Assembly (NCBI GenBank): GCA_037179515.1
Contig: JAXCGZ010001917.1
Coordinates: forward strand, 1-47,500
Length of the DNA: 47,500 nucleotides
Direction: 5' to 3'
Source of the DNA: Halocaridina rubra
Lineage: Eukaryota; Arthropoda; Malacostraca; Decapoda; Atyidae
Part shown: piece by piece, positions 13,455-25,221 of the stretch
Position numbering within the stretch: position 1 is the first letter of the stretch
Layout: the number at the start of each line of letters is the position of its first letter
Program-made: the position numbers and the translations under genes
The notes under the pieces: generated by a model
Database searches by the model: none
Told to the model about the DNA's origin: nothing
Seen by the model: only the letters and a program-made list of their open reading frames with translations

Positions 13455-13877
13455 TGTCACGAAGATATATAGCGGGTCCCGTGGGACTCGGCATCTGGCG
13501 TATCTCATATCTCAAGAGGGTGAGAGATATAAACCAGTCCTTTATTCCCCATACCACACAGAAACCCTTGTCCTAAATGTGAAGTACATGCCCGGGGGAG
13601 ATACCCAATGGCAATAGGCGATTACCACCCACTCCTTTGCAATAGGCTCGTTGGAATAGCCCCTCCCCTTATAGGCGGGACTCCACTTCGAACCTGGAGT
13701 TGATTTGCAGGACTGGATGTCAAGACACGCCCCTGCCCTTGGGGTATTTCAAGAACCACCCAGGGCAGGCACAGTGAGTTGAGTTAGAGACCGGGCCTTG
13801 CCAGCAGCAGAGTTAACACAGTACAGCTGAGTTAGCCTCCCCCTTTCTGGGGTGGGACTCAGGAATTAGTCGTGACA
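13455..13877 (+). mobile_element. Candidate solo LTR (~423 bp)
   Basis: The segment starts TGTCACGA and ends TCGTGACA, a perfect 8-base inverted pair with the TG...CA ends typical of LTRs. It is clearly more GC-rich than its surroundings and has a TATA-like GATATAAA near 13525. No matching flanking duplication is visible and no second LTR or pol region is present. A truncated or rearranged solo LTR is the best guess; orientation is uncertain. Confidence 0.4.
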
Positions 13878-14422
13878 GGAACTGTAGTAATAGGAGGTCT
13901 GAGTACATAGATGTTAAAATAAGAATAAACTAATAATAAGAAGATGTCTTTCACCAACCACGCTACCATAATTATAATTATATAACGTAGGAAGAAATTC
14001 CCTACGTCAAGTCCTTCAATAAACTGGAAATACACAGAACTCTCTTCTCTATTGGATATTGTAAAGGAGACACTACTGTTATCTAGTAATTTATTATAGC
14101 TGATTAGCTGCATGCACAACGTTCTTGAACCATTAATCTTGCCATGCATATCAACAACACCCGACAGTGACTTCTTTACTTGATTGTGGATAATGATTAG
14201 CTGCTAATCCGCAACATTTGTTAATGTATTTAGTTTAGGTTAATAAAGTGAAAAGCCGACTTTGCTATTTTCTGGTTGCATGAAAATATCTTTAGTTAAT
14301 AAAGATGTAGACTGGTAAATTTTAGATAGATACACACATACACACATTCATACATACATTCATAGATACATAACACAACTGATTAAATTAGTATACAACA
14401 TGAAGCTGTTGCATTCACAGAT

Positions 14423-14424
<2 letters not shown>
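13878..14424. other. No gene seen
   Basis: AT-rich spacer with a CACA/CATA-rich patch at 14330-14372. Confidence 0.6.

Positions 14425-14498
<74 letters not shown>
14425..14498. repeat. (GA)n microsatellite ending in a G-run
   Basis: GA units followed by eight or nine G residues. Confidence 0.96.
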
Positions 14499-14506
<8 letters not shown>

Positions 14507-14718
14507 AAATGTGTGGGAATAAATGAAAAAGAGCAAAATGACAAATCATTAACTCGAGTGACTCCGTGAAGGTAATTGCAAATGATAAGCATCTCGAAGG
14601 AGGAGAGGAGACGAAGGGAAGTACGGGGAAACAGTGCCAATTTGCAAATTGAGGGTAATGTAACTAAGCATTAGTGGACCTTGAACAGAGAGAGTATATA
14701 ATTCTCAAGTCTGTCTGG

Positions 14719-14878
<160 letters not shown>

Positions 14879-14994
14879 ATATCATGTTATCATGAGCTGT
14901 TATAATGAGGAAATACAGTAGCAACAGCAACAACAACAACAACGGTAGAAATTGAGTGACAGCAAAGGAATGTACAAGAAAAAGAGTAAATATG

Positions 14995-15236
14995 AAAGGC
15001 AGTTATCGACAAAAATCACATGACCAAATCTGCTACAGAACTTTTTGACAACAATCTGCTTATAATTACACCAAATTCTTAAGTGGAAACATTGCTAAAA
15101 ATGCACTACAAATTGACCATTTACAAATGGTCAAAGGCAGTTAACAAGTTACGTCATATGACAAACTTTTGTACAGAATTTACTGACAGCTATCTGCTTC
15201 TAATGACACTAAATTCCAAAGTATGAACTATTGCTA
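14995..15236. repeat. Diverged tandem duplication (~138-bp spacing)
   Basis: The block AAAGGCAGTTATCGAC...CATTGCTA at 14995-15107 recurs as AAAGGCAGTTAACAAG...CTATTGCTA at 15133-15236. The shared interior words include ATCTGCTT and CACTAAATTC/CACCAAATTC. There is no coding capacity. Confidence 0.65.
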
Positions 15237-15467
15237 TGTCGACATTCTTCATGCTAAAGACGCGCAAAACAAGATGCATGAGTAATGATAGAACAAATAC
15301 GTTGACGGTGTAAAGGTACCAAAAAATAATTATTTTCACCATTCTCTCTTAAGAACCAATTAGCAATGAAATAAAAACTCAATTAGGCATGCTCTTGGCT
15401 ATACAGCTCGAGGCACGGATGCGATGTGCTTCAACGAATCAAATGAGAGGAGGAGAAATTTAACGAA

Positions 15468-15470
<3 letters not shown>
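15237..15470. other. No gene seen
   Basis: Spacer with no recognised feature. Confidence 0.5.

Positions 15471-15532
<62 letters not shown>
15471..15532. repeat. (TA)n microsatellite
   Basis: About 31 TA units. It ends directly at a GC-rich hairpin. Confidence 0.96.
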
Positions 15533-15535
<3 letters not shown>

Positions 15536-15557
15536 CCGACCGAGTCCCGGTCGGGGT
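15533..15557. other. Perfect GC-rich inverted repeat (10-bp stem, 5-nt loop)
   Basis: ACCCCGACCG, loop AGTCC, then CGGTCGGGGT, followed by seven or more A residues. It would form a stable stem-loop on either strand. It looks like a bacterial terminator, but the eukaryotic context makes that role unlikely. It may be the end of a small foldback element or a product of the adjoining TA array. Confidence 0.7.
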
Positions 15558-15688
15558 AAAAAAATGATTCATGTTTTCACATATGTAATGTGCTTATCTG
15601 GTTATTTCATGGCCCGAATGAGATTGAGAATTGAATTAAATGCTAAAATGAAGCCACGAGTGAGGTTGGGGAATCTGTAATATGAACA

Positions 15689-15692
15689 TATA

Positions 15693-15767
<75 letters not shown>
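15689..15767. repeat. (TA)n microsatellite
   Basis: About 39 TA units, with one TT interruption at the left end. Confidence 0.96.
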
Positions 15768-15768
<1 letters not shown>

Positions 15769-16206
15769 ATCTACAGTTCAATAAGCTCCTCCCACGTAGT
15801 TACCTATGTATTAAAAGCGTCAACGACGGTGAAATGATGTGCTAATTAGACGGGATAAAGGTAAGTCAGCTTCTGGTACTTAGTGCTTACTATATTCAAT
15901 GGAACTGGTTATACCGCTATAATTATTTAATGCATAAAATTTGTCTTGGTACTTCAGAATAAACATGATAGTGATATCACATCTAAGTCGATAATTGGTC
16001 ACTTCTAAACGTAAGCTCTAAATAACTAATTAAAAACAAACAATAAAAACAAACACACAAACTTACTAACAAAAAGTTAATAACAGCACAATAAATAACA
16101 CTAATAGCCAAAAACCATGGTATTAATGACCAAATCAATCGCATAAGTACGCAATATACCAATCAGTACGAAACGTTTGACAAACACACAATTAATTCCA
16201 TCGTAG
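15768..16206. other. No gene seen
   Basis: AT-rich spacer with an ACAAACA-rich patch at 16034-16065. Confidence 0.55.
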
Positions 16207-16440
16207 TGTGTTAGGATGGGTATCCAACCTTAATCCCCCAGCTCCAGTCTGTCTGTGTCCACCTCCATGATGTCGATTAATAGTGACACATAAAACAGTA
16301 AAAAAAAATTACTGTAAATATCCTAGTTGAGACTTAGTAATTTTAATTCTACTATGAAATATATTTTGCCCCTGGCCTGGAATCGAGCCTAAGACACATC
16401 ATCCGTGCGCCAAGGCGCTGCCAACTACACCACTGATATG
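16207..16440. repeat. SINE family 2 fragments in opposite orientations
   Basis: Positions 16207-16300 match the body and tail of SINE family 2 in + orientation (GTGTTAGGATGGGTATCC, CCCAGCTCCAGTCTGTC). Positions 16376-16440 carry a tRNA-like head read on the - strand, with A-box-like TGGTGTAGTTGGCAGCGCC and B-box-like GGCTCGATTCC. They may be two truncated insertions. Confidence 0.6.
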
Positions 16441-16739
16441 TTTCATGTTTTCACAAATGATAATGTGTTTACCACTAGGTTGACGAGTTTTACATATATC
16501 ATCAGGTATCCCCACAGCAAAGGTAACATATGTATATCAAATGGCTATTAAAACAAATCGTTATATGGTCGCTTTTGCTGTTGCCCTGTGATCTAACCCC
16601 TCTCTCGGTTTTGTTGCGGCATGAATAAATTATAATGATTAATCATTCCTATATCCCAGTTCTCTATACCGTCCAAAGCGCAAGATAAAGTGATAAATAC
16701 TGATGCAATCAAGCCCCAAAGTATAACAAGTAGTAGGAG
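16441..16739. other. No gene seen
   Basis: The first ~35 bases (TTTCATGTTTTCACAAATGA) resemble 15571-15600, suggesting an uncharacterised shared repeat. Confidence 0.45.
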
Positions 16740-16759
16740 TATTATTACTATTATTATTA

Positions 16760-16809
<50 letters not shown>

Positions 16810-16869
16810 ATTATTATTATTATTATTATTATTATTATCATCATCATTGTTATTATTATTAACAACAAC

Positions 16870-16912
<43 letters not shown>

Positions 16913-16924
16913 ATAATAATAATA

Positions 16925-16985
<61 letters not shown>
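16740..16985. repeat. (ATT)n/(AAT)n inverted trinucleotide array
   Basis: About 120 bases of mostly ATT units are followed, after a short ATC/AAC transition near 16838-16870, by about 115 bases of mostly AAT units. The two halves are complementary, so this is both a microsatellite and a long inverted repeat. All open frames here are repeat-encoded. Confidence 0.95.
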
Positions 16986-16988
<3 letters not shown>

Positions 16989-17640
16989 TAATAATTTCTA
17001 AAAGGAAAAACCAAAGTTACCTGCTGACCACCTTAGCAACCAGTACATATAAAATAAACCCTTAAATAAATAAGATAAAATAAAATTAATACATAAATAG
17101 TTGAGAAGACAAGAGCTCTAATTAAAAGAGACACCCATTGTTTATTTATCTGAGCTATCAATTATCTGTCAAAATTCGTCTGTTTATAGACCATCTAAAA
17201 CTCGTGGACCGGTGATATGTGATCGTACCCAAACATGTATTCTTCTTCTTCTTCTTCTTCTACGAAGAGGAAGTACATTTAGTGAGAGTTATGGGGAATT
17301 ATTTCTTTTAATTATAATTAGTAAAAGCAATAATGTCAGGAATCACTATAATGGTCATAATTACTGTAGTAATAACAGCAGCATCAATATCAGTAGTGGC
17401 AAATGATACAAAAGCATTGTACAACAACTGCTACTACTTTTACTACTAGTAAAGGCCTGTGCTGCTTTTCCTCCGAGGGACAATGTCCTATCTATACTAT
17501 TTAGATGTAGTTCTTGAAATTAGAGGTAGAATATATGGTTGAATGTAAATGATATATAAGAAGTAAATATGTAGCAGTAGTAGTAGTAGCAACAGCAGTA
17601 GTAGGAGTAGAGGATGTAGTTCTCTAAAGGGGCGTTAGGA
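16986..17640. other. No gene seen; short CTT and AGT tracts
   Basis: Contains (CTT)n at 17240-17261 and AGT/AGC units at 17573-17610. No coding signal was recognised. Confidence 0.6.
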
Positions 17641-18430
17641 TCTTTTTTTATGAGTGTGACACCGGGACAGGCAAAAGCTGCCCTAATCAATAAAGGCCCA
17701 GGTACGAGAAAACACCACGACGAAGGAAAAGAAAAAGGTTAAGGACAAGGCAGACATGAAGTAATATCGCACAAAGGAAAACGACGGACAGAAAAAACAG
17801 TCAAAGTACAGAGGACCCAGAGATATGGAGGACTAGCCCCTGAGATGATGATAGATCTGCTTTCTGAAGGATGATAGGTCATTATTAGGAAAGACAGAAT
17901 GAGGAAGAGAGTTCCAGAGTCTGGAGGTGGATGGGAAGAAGCAGTCGCTGCACCGACCAATCCGCGAGCTACAAATCTCTACACAGTACCTGTGAGATGA
18001 GGCCGCTTGGCGAGTGTTACGCGGCCTCGGCAGTGGGGGAGGGTTGAAAATCGCCAACTCATCACAGCAGCATGAAAGTAGTAGCGATAGAAAACAGAAA
18101 GGGAAGATACCTTACGGCGAAGAGAGAGAGAATCCAGATTAGAAGAGAAGGATCATTAATGAGTCTGACTGCCTTAGATTCAACCATATCAAGGAGATAA
18201 GTATAAGAAGAAGCACCCCAGATGTGTGAGCAGTGTTCTAAGCAGGGACGGATAAGACCTTTATAAATTTTAAGTAACTGTAAAGAGGAAAAGTAATGAC
18301 GGAAACGAAACAATACCCCCAATTTTTTGGATGAAAATTTAGAAATTTGGATTATGTGATACCTCCAAGACAGGTTAGAGGTTATATGGATTCCTAATAT
18401 GTAGATAGAATTTAGTGTTGAAATAAAAAA
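17641..18430 (-). mobile_element. 5'-truncated non-LTR retrotransposon: RT C-terminus and 3' UTR, frameshifted
   Basis: Read on the - strand, two blocks in different frames encode the C-terminal region of a non-LTR reverse transcriptase. The first (about 18420-18062) contains LGIHITSNLSW, KIYKGLIRPCLEHCSHIWG and ESKAVRLINDP. The second (about 18057-17833) contains RCSDCFFPSTSRLWNSLP near the end of the protein. A frameshift lies near 18060. The 3' UTR runs to the T-run at 17644-17650 (poly(A) on the - strand). Related 3' ends occur at 651-779, 12444-12530 and, inverted, at 47085-47185. The RT catalytic core is missing, so the copy is dead. Confidence 0.82.
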
Positions 18431-18443
18431 AAATAGTAACAAC

Positions 18444-18490
<47 letters not shown>
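18444..18490. repeat. (AGT)n microsatellite
   Basis: About 15 AGT units, adjoining the truncated 5' end of the - strand retrotransposon fragment. Confidence 0.93.
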
Positions 18491-18965
18491 CATTAGAAAT
18501 AGTAGTAGTAGCAGTATATATTGCTAATAAAAAGCCAATAGTACCATTAGTAGCAGTATGAACAGTACTTGCTATATATGTATTAGCTTAATAATCATAA
18601 ATAATGGAAAATAAAAAAACAGAAAATAACAGACATACGAGAAGCTATATTTACAGAACTCAAAGAGGTAATAAGAGCGCACACAGCAAATTTAACTGTA
18701 CACGTTGCATTTTAATCCCCATGTCTAAGACCCCACCTAAGCGCCCTTTTTGCCCAGCTTGAGTGTAAGCTTGCAGCAAGGTGTATTAAGAATGTACAAC
18801 TCTTCCAAAGTGTGCTAGTTTACCCAATAAAAGTACGATGAATCTGGCTTTTTCCTTTGCTGCAGTGCTATCGCATCTTCATAAATAATTTCTACTAGAA
18901 AGTCAACACTTTAAAAACAGGTTCTGACCCATCACGAAACGTCTTTCATGCTGACCGCTATTCTG
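18491..18965. other. No gene seen
   Basis: AT-rich spacer with no recognised feature. Confidence 0.55.
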
Positions 18966-19345
18966 AACTCGTCCCTCAAATATTAGTGTTGCTGTTATTA
19001 TTTGTTTATTTTTCTATACTCGTCCCTCTAATATTAGGGTATTGTTATTATATGATAATTTTTCTATACTTGTGCCTCAAATATTAGAGTATTTCTGTTG
19101 TTTATTTATTTTTTCTAGACTCGTCCGTATTAGGGTATTGCTGTATTACTTGTGTATTTTTCTAAGCTCGTCCCCCAAATATTAGGTATTGCTGCTATTA
19201 TTTGTTTATTTTTCTATACTCGCCCCTCAGATATAAGGATACTGGTGTTGTTTATCAATATTTCTGAATTCGTCCCTCATATATTAAGCCACTGTGGTTA
19301 TTATTGTTTTTTTTTTTATACGCGTCCCTCAAATACTGAAATTAT
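18966..19345. repeat. Minisatellite, ~51-bp unit, about 8 copies
   Basis: The motif CTCGTCCCTCAAATATTAG recurs at about 18970, 19021, 19071, 19122, 19169, 19221, 19271 and 19323, a spacing of 47-52 bases. Each copy is followed by GTATTGCTGTTATT and TTTGTTTATTTTTCTA. Copies differ by a few substitutions and indels. The open frame over it has no recognised domain. Confidence 0.85.
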
Positions 19346-19457
19346 AATGTTATTTTCTATGTACTTATATACCTATTTTTATATTAATTAAATAATACTG
19401 GAGATTTATTATATAAGTGATAGTTCACTCTACATTAATATGTTGTACTTATAGGTG

Positions 19458-19458
19458 A

Positions 19459-19514
<56 letters not shown>
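19458..19514. repeat. (ATT)n microsatellite
   Basis: About 18 units. Confidence 0.95.
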
Positions 19515-19515
<1 letters not shown>

Positions 19516-19744
19516 ATTTTATAACTCTCTATTATTATTTATATTGTCGCTCTTCTCCTGATACTCAAATTCGAAAACTTTGCTGTTGCTACCACCACCG
19601 CCACTACTACTACTACTACCACTACTACTATTGGGAACTACTGAGCATTCATCTTTCTATTCCATCAATATAAAATCAAACTAAAATCTATTAGGAAAAT
19701 CATTACAATCATGTTGAAAAGACACAGAAGTTATTTCCATTACT

Positions 19745-19852
19745 GCATTAGCGCTGTGGTTAGAGTACTTGCCTTGAGAAGAGAGAAACTCGTGTTCGAG
19801 CCTACCAAGGGGCGTTAGGAAGGGTATGCAGTCATTAATCCCTAGCTCCAAG
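19745..19852 (+). repeat. tRNA-derived SINE, family 2, copy c
   Basis: A-box-like GCTGTGGTTAGAGTACTTGC, B-box-like GTGTTCGAGCCTACC, then GGCGTTAGGAAGGGTATGCA and CCCTAGCTCCA. The tail is truncated compared with 35746-35920. Confidence 0.78.
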
Positions 19853-19910
19853 AAAAACAATCAAACTAAAAGCTGACATACATTGCTGTCGTATATTACA
19901 TATATATCAC

Positions 19911-19911
<1 letters not shown>

Positions 19912-19994
<83 letters not shown>
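19912..19994. repeat. (GA)n microsatellite
   Basis: About 41 GA units. Confidence 0.96.
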
Positions 19995-19997
<3 letters not shown>

Positions 19998-20344
19998 TCT
20001 ACCTCGAGTGCGATGAGTTTGCAATTCTCGATTCCAGAATCTCAAGACATGGTGGACAGGACGATTTAATAAAAAAAATCTTTAATGAATTAACATAATT
20101 GATACCTGCTATAAATTAATGTCATTTAAGCTCTCCTACAAGTTTTCTGATTAAAGATTTGGATTTTTTTTCCTTAAGCAACATAAAAATTTATGCTTTC
20201 ACTGTTGGTATTTATAAGAATGTTCTGATTCCAAGAATACGAGGGAAAAAAAGATGTAAGGGTTCTCTCGTGATATTTTCAAAAATATTATGAATCCAAC
20301 AATACGAGCAAGAGAACTACAGCCACATGCAGTTAGCCTAGTAA
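19995..20344. other. No gene seen
   Basis: Spacer before the second palindromic MITE. Confidence 0.55.
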
Positions 20345-20619
20345 AGGGCGGTTTACACGGTCAAACGGTTCGTCGAACGCGGTTCGACATACAAGTGTTT
20401 GAAGTGATGTTCGAACGTGTGAACGGGGTATTTAGTTGTCGAACACGTTTGTCGAAGGTGTTCGACAACCAAAGACCCGTTCACACGTTCGAACATCACT
20501 TCAAACACTTGTCTGTACGTGTTCGACAACCAAATACCCCATTCACACGTTCGAACATCACTTCAAACACTTGTCTGTCGAACCGCGTTCGACGAACCGT
20601 TTGACCGTGTAAACCGCCC
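20345..20619. mobile_element. Palindromic MITE with TAA flanks and a duplicated right arm
   Basis: The ends are GGGCGGTTTACACGGTCAAA and its reverse complement, and the internal arms are inverted copies. TAA lies on both sides (20342-20344 and 20620-20622), as expected for a PIF/Harbinger-type 3-bp duplication. The right arm contains a ~60-base segment (GTTCGACAACCAAA through ACACTTGTCTGT) twice in tandem, so the palindrome is asymmetric. No protein is encoded. The open frame across it is incidental. Confidence 0.82.
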
Positions 20620-20622
20620 TAA

Positions 20623-21052
20623 GATATTCACTAGCCTCAAAGTAATAAATACCACAGAAAGAACATATTAACGAAGTATTATTTTACAAAAATAAATAAA
20701 TAAGTTTCTGACCGGGTGACTCATTTTAGTCTCGAAACCAATTCAGTTATAACTAAACCAAGTTATATGTAAATTTCATGAGAAAAACAAGCTAAAATTT
20801 CGGGCTGTATCACATTGTAATTTTTCAAGCAAACTCAGTCACAAAATAACAACCTGACAGACACTTTCGGATTTGGCCGTGAGGTTTTGGGAGGTTACGG
20901 AAGGTAATTTAGGTTGAAAAGGATCTGCTGGTTGAGGAATTTGTGTGTGTGAACTGCGTAGGGCAATAGAGACTTGTAAACATTTATTTCCTTAAAAAGT
21001 AGTAGTTATAATACTAAAATCAGAGACCTTAAAAATCTAAACACGGTGAAAC

Positions 21053-21055
<3 letters not shown>
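20623..21055. other. No gene seen
   Basis: AT-rich spacer with no recognised coding or RNA feature. Confidence 0.55.

Positions 21056-21113
<58 letters not shown>
21056..21113. repeat. (GA)n microsatellite
   Basis: About 29 GA units. Confidence 0.96.
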
Positions 21114-21117
<4 letters not shown>

Positions 21118-22587
21118 CAGGCACGCGACGCATAATTAAGTCCACTGATTGATATTACTTGTCAAAACAAGTAAAGGTATAGACTAGGGGCGGCGAGTTT
21201 GCAATACCAACGCGTTGACAAGACACTAAGATTTTTATATTTAAGTTTTCCTAACAGTTACAGGGTTTATAAGTATTCATATTTTCATTCTTTTGCATAT
21301 ATGAGCTTTTCAATACTCACACTATATCAAACTATTTATTCGTAGGTATATGTTATCAGGAAACAGATTGTAACTGCATAAACCATTTGATTCATTACGG
21401 TACCTCAAAGATTTATTTTTAACTATGCATACTGTGAATTGTTTGAAATGCCTTTTCAGCAAGATGAATAATCAAACTTCATGCATTTATGCAAGATTTC
21501 ATGCTGTAAAATACCTAGTGAATAATCTGTACTACATAAGCTAACCTAATATTTTTCTTAATTAGCCTAAATGGGTTTTCTTTATATGGAAAAGAAAAGA
21601 AAAAAATATTTCCATGGAATCCCCCCGATCACACAAAATTCCGTTATAATTGGTTCAATATAGTCGTAACATGCATATTTACTCGTTAAACATACCTAAC
21701 CACTTTAATAACCACCCCCGGTCAGAATGTTAACCTGGCAAAAATTCACTATAACACTCCAATGTATACAACATAAACGATAGGTTAGCATTTTTCTAAT
21801 CCTGCCTATAGGCCTATATCATCTATTTTCATGCATATTTTTCAAAAAGTTGATACATAAGCCTATTAGTTTTAAGCTAGGCTACATATTCCTAATCCTG
21901 TATTTATGCCTACGTTTTTACTTTGCTTACCTTAACAATTAGTTTCTATTATACATACCATCTTGCATTAATACATATGGTAATTCATCTTTAAAAGAAG
22001 CAATAGACCAAATTTCCATAAATGCTTACATTCACACATCCCGGTTAGGACGAAGTCTTATGACATTTTTAATATAAGGAGAGGTTAGGCTAGTTCACCC
22101 CAACCCTGGGAAACGAATTATTAATTAATTTTATATTTTTTGTCTTTAGATAGTTTTTAATGTTTTTTTTTTAGTTCCAAATAACACATTGTGGATGTTC
22201 AGGTAAACATTTACCAAACAGTCATTTCAATTTTTAACTTGTTTTCTACCTAGGCGAAAACTAACTAAACCTGACCTATCCTAATATAATAAATTACATG
22301 TGATTTCTTCTGACATGGGGGTGTGACAGAAAGAATATCTCCTGGTAAAGTGTACTTTCACACCCCAAACTAGGGCAATAAATCTCATTACTATAATATT
22401 AAGTAAAATTGGGTTAAGTTAGGTTATTTCACCCCTAGTCAAGAATTGGGTTCTTAATAAAAACTGATGCTTTTCAGTTGTTTTAGATATTTATCTAATG
22501 CTTCATGCAGTTTCATATCAATCATTGGGGGTGTGAAAGTAAGCATAAACCATTATACAAGTTGCACTTTTGATTAACGTCAACGTC

Positions 22588-22590
<3 letters not shown>
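21114..22590. other. No gene seen; TTAGG-like words and loosely repeated segments
   Basis: AT-rich sequence with scattered GTTAGG/CCTAAC words. Two loosely similar segments (from about 22081 and 22411) each pair a TTAGG-like word with a run of CACCCC and a GGGGGTGTGA(A/C)AG word. No coding potential was recognised. It could be an old repeat or a UTR/promoter region of an unseen gene. Confidence 0.4.

Positions 22591-22680
<90 letters not shown>
22591..22680. repeat. (TA)n microsatellite
   Basis: About 45 TA units. Confidence 0.96.
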
Positions 22681-22681
<1 letters not shown>

Positions 22682-23894
22682 CGTTTTTCTATGGCTCAGA
22701 CAAACGTTTTTATCACTCACCTTAATTTTCGAAGACAATTACCGTATATTCTTGGAATAACTTACTGGAACACAACACTGAAACACAGATTTGATAGGAA
22801 TTCAATTCCCAGAAATCTAATTGGAATTAATTGATCAAGTCTTATACACAACTATGATCTAGTTTTTGTTTTTTAATGTAATAGTTTTTATAACCAAGTT
22901 ATCACAAAATCAGCACATCAAATCTAATTAACTATTTGACATGAACTAATAAGTCTTAAACACTAATATAATCAATGTAATGTATCATGATAACTGTTTG
23001 AAATTAACTAATTTGTCTCAGACACTAATGAGTTCAGTGTATTTTTTTTAAGGAAACGTCTTGAGATGGAAGTTAGAATAGTGTTATTGCATACTGCGGT
23101 ACATCAAATCACTCTAATTACAGCAGAGCTTTTAATCTATAACACAGTAACTCAGAACACGTGGTTAATATTGTTAAAAAATACTAATCCATTGACCAAC
23201 AAAATAATAAAATGTAATTTTTCCTGGATGTTCTGTAATGGCATTAAAATTGTGTTTTCACATAAAATAGCACATTAAATCACTCTTACTAACTGCACAG
23301 TACAAATCCACAACACGTCAAGTCGATGACACTGTTTAAATAATGTTAGAAGTGCCAATCCAGTGACAAATAACAACGACAGAGAGTGTCACACTTTCCA
23401 CGGCACAGTGTAACTGACAACTGAAGAAAGAAAGTGGGTCCAATATTCACGAACTGGCAACTTGCGGTACTCCGTGAGCTTGCAGAGTTCCCAAGTGCTA
23501 TTTTCTCCTTAATTTTTAAAGAGTGATTTGCCTTTGCCAAATTATACCCAATCACAATTCTATTGATTCCGGGACTAAAATGCGATTCATTGTGAGAAAA
23601 TAAGAGACATTCTGGGTATAGTCGAACAATAGGCTGTTATATATGTTTTGTGGAAATGAAAAACAAGGAAAATTACCGTTGATAACTATGAAATACTTTC
23701 TGTAAGGTTTGACACCTGTTGATTAGGGCAATTCACTATAGTACTGATAAAAAAAAAACTGTTATATTCATAAATCTGTTTCATACTCCAGTTTATTCTG
23801 GGATTTGCGCTTCGTCGTAGGATAACAGAACCTCTTAAAAATTTGCACATACAAAGAACGGACAACAGTTTTAATAAACACGCAAACACTCATA
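22681..23894. other. No gene seen
   Basis: AT-rich. The short open frames (for example 23066-23278) show no domain, codon bias or splice context that I can support. Confidence 0.6.
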
Positions 23895-23950
23895 TAATAA
23901 TAATAATAATAATAACAATAATAATAATAATAATAAAAATAATAATAATA
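23895..23950. repeat. (AAT)n microsatellite
   Basis: AAT units with two interruptions. Confidence 0.93.
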
Positions 23951-24238
23951 CACTCACATGTAGACGCAAAGAATACACTAAGTTACACATACGTTCTATC
24001 CCAACTAATTCCTTCTCTCTCTTTTTCTCTTTCCCTCATATGAGGGAATATGGATCCTCAAAAAATACAAAGTAAAAAAAAATGGGTACATAATACTGAA
24101 AGGTTTCTTTATGTGTTATACCCTACGTACAACAAAAGGGTCGCAATTAAGTAAATTACGTTTTCTCTGAAAAATGTCATAGAAAACGTAAAGGTAACTT
24201 TATTACATGAGTGTCTAAACTAAAGTCATTAATTTAAG

Positions 24239-24242
<4 letters not shown>

Positions 24243-24332
<90 letters not shown>
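24243..24332. repeat. (CT)n microsatellite
   Basis: About 44 CT units with TTT interruptions at both ends. Confidence 0.96.
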
Positions 24333-24888
<556 letters not shown>

Positions 24889-25076
24889 CTAATATAAACA
24901 TTAATTTAAGTATCAATATGTTCCTTATTTGATGGTGACCTACTAAGCAAACCAAATAGTATAACTTTCATATATTACTCCTAACTGTGGTTATGAAAGT
25001 AAACATTAGCTTTCTAGAGAATTAACCGCAATCATCTGCTACTTTGTAAATGTATTTCTAGATTGTATGCAGATAG

Positions 25077-25221
25077 CCTCACCGTATTCCCTGTGTGTCG
25101 TAAAAGGCGACTAAAAGTGGACGGGGCGGGAGGACTAGGAATCCCCCCCCTTGTATCAACCTCCTGCGAGACGTCAAAGAAGAAGGGGAGTAGAGGGGAG
25201 AATAACTTCTCCCCAAACTCT
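25077..25221 (+). repeat. Short dispersed repeat, RTE-tail family, copy c (3' part diverged)
   Basis: ACCGTATTCCCTGTGTGTCG, TAAAAGGCGACTAAAAGTGG and a C-run match the 5' and central parts of copies at 11401, 12081 and 38519. The RTE-like tail is not clear in this copy. Confidence 0.6.

Noticed and set aside
15533..15565. Rho-independent terminator-like stem-loop
   Set aside because: The window is clearly eukaryotic. The hairpin is reported as a structure only.
20290..20604. 104-codon open frame
   Set aside because: It lies in the second palindromic MITE and reflects the repeat, not a protein.
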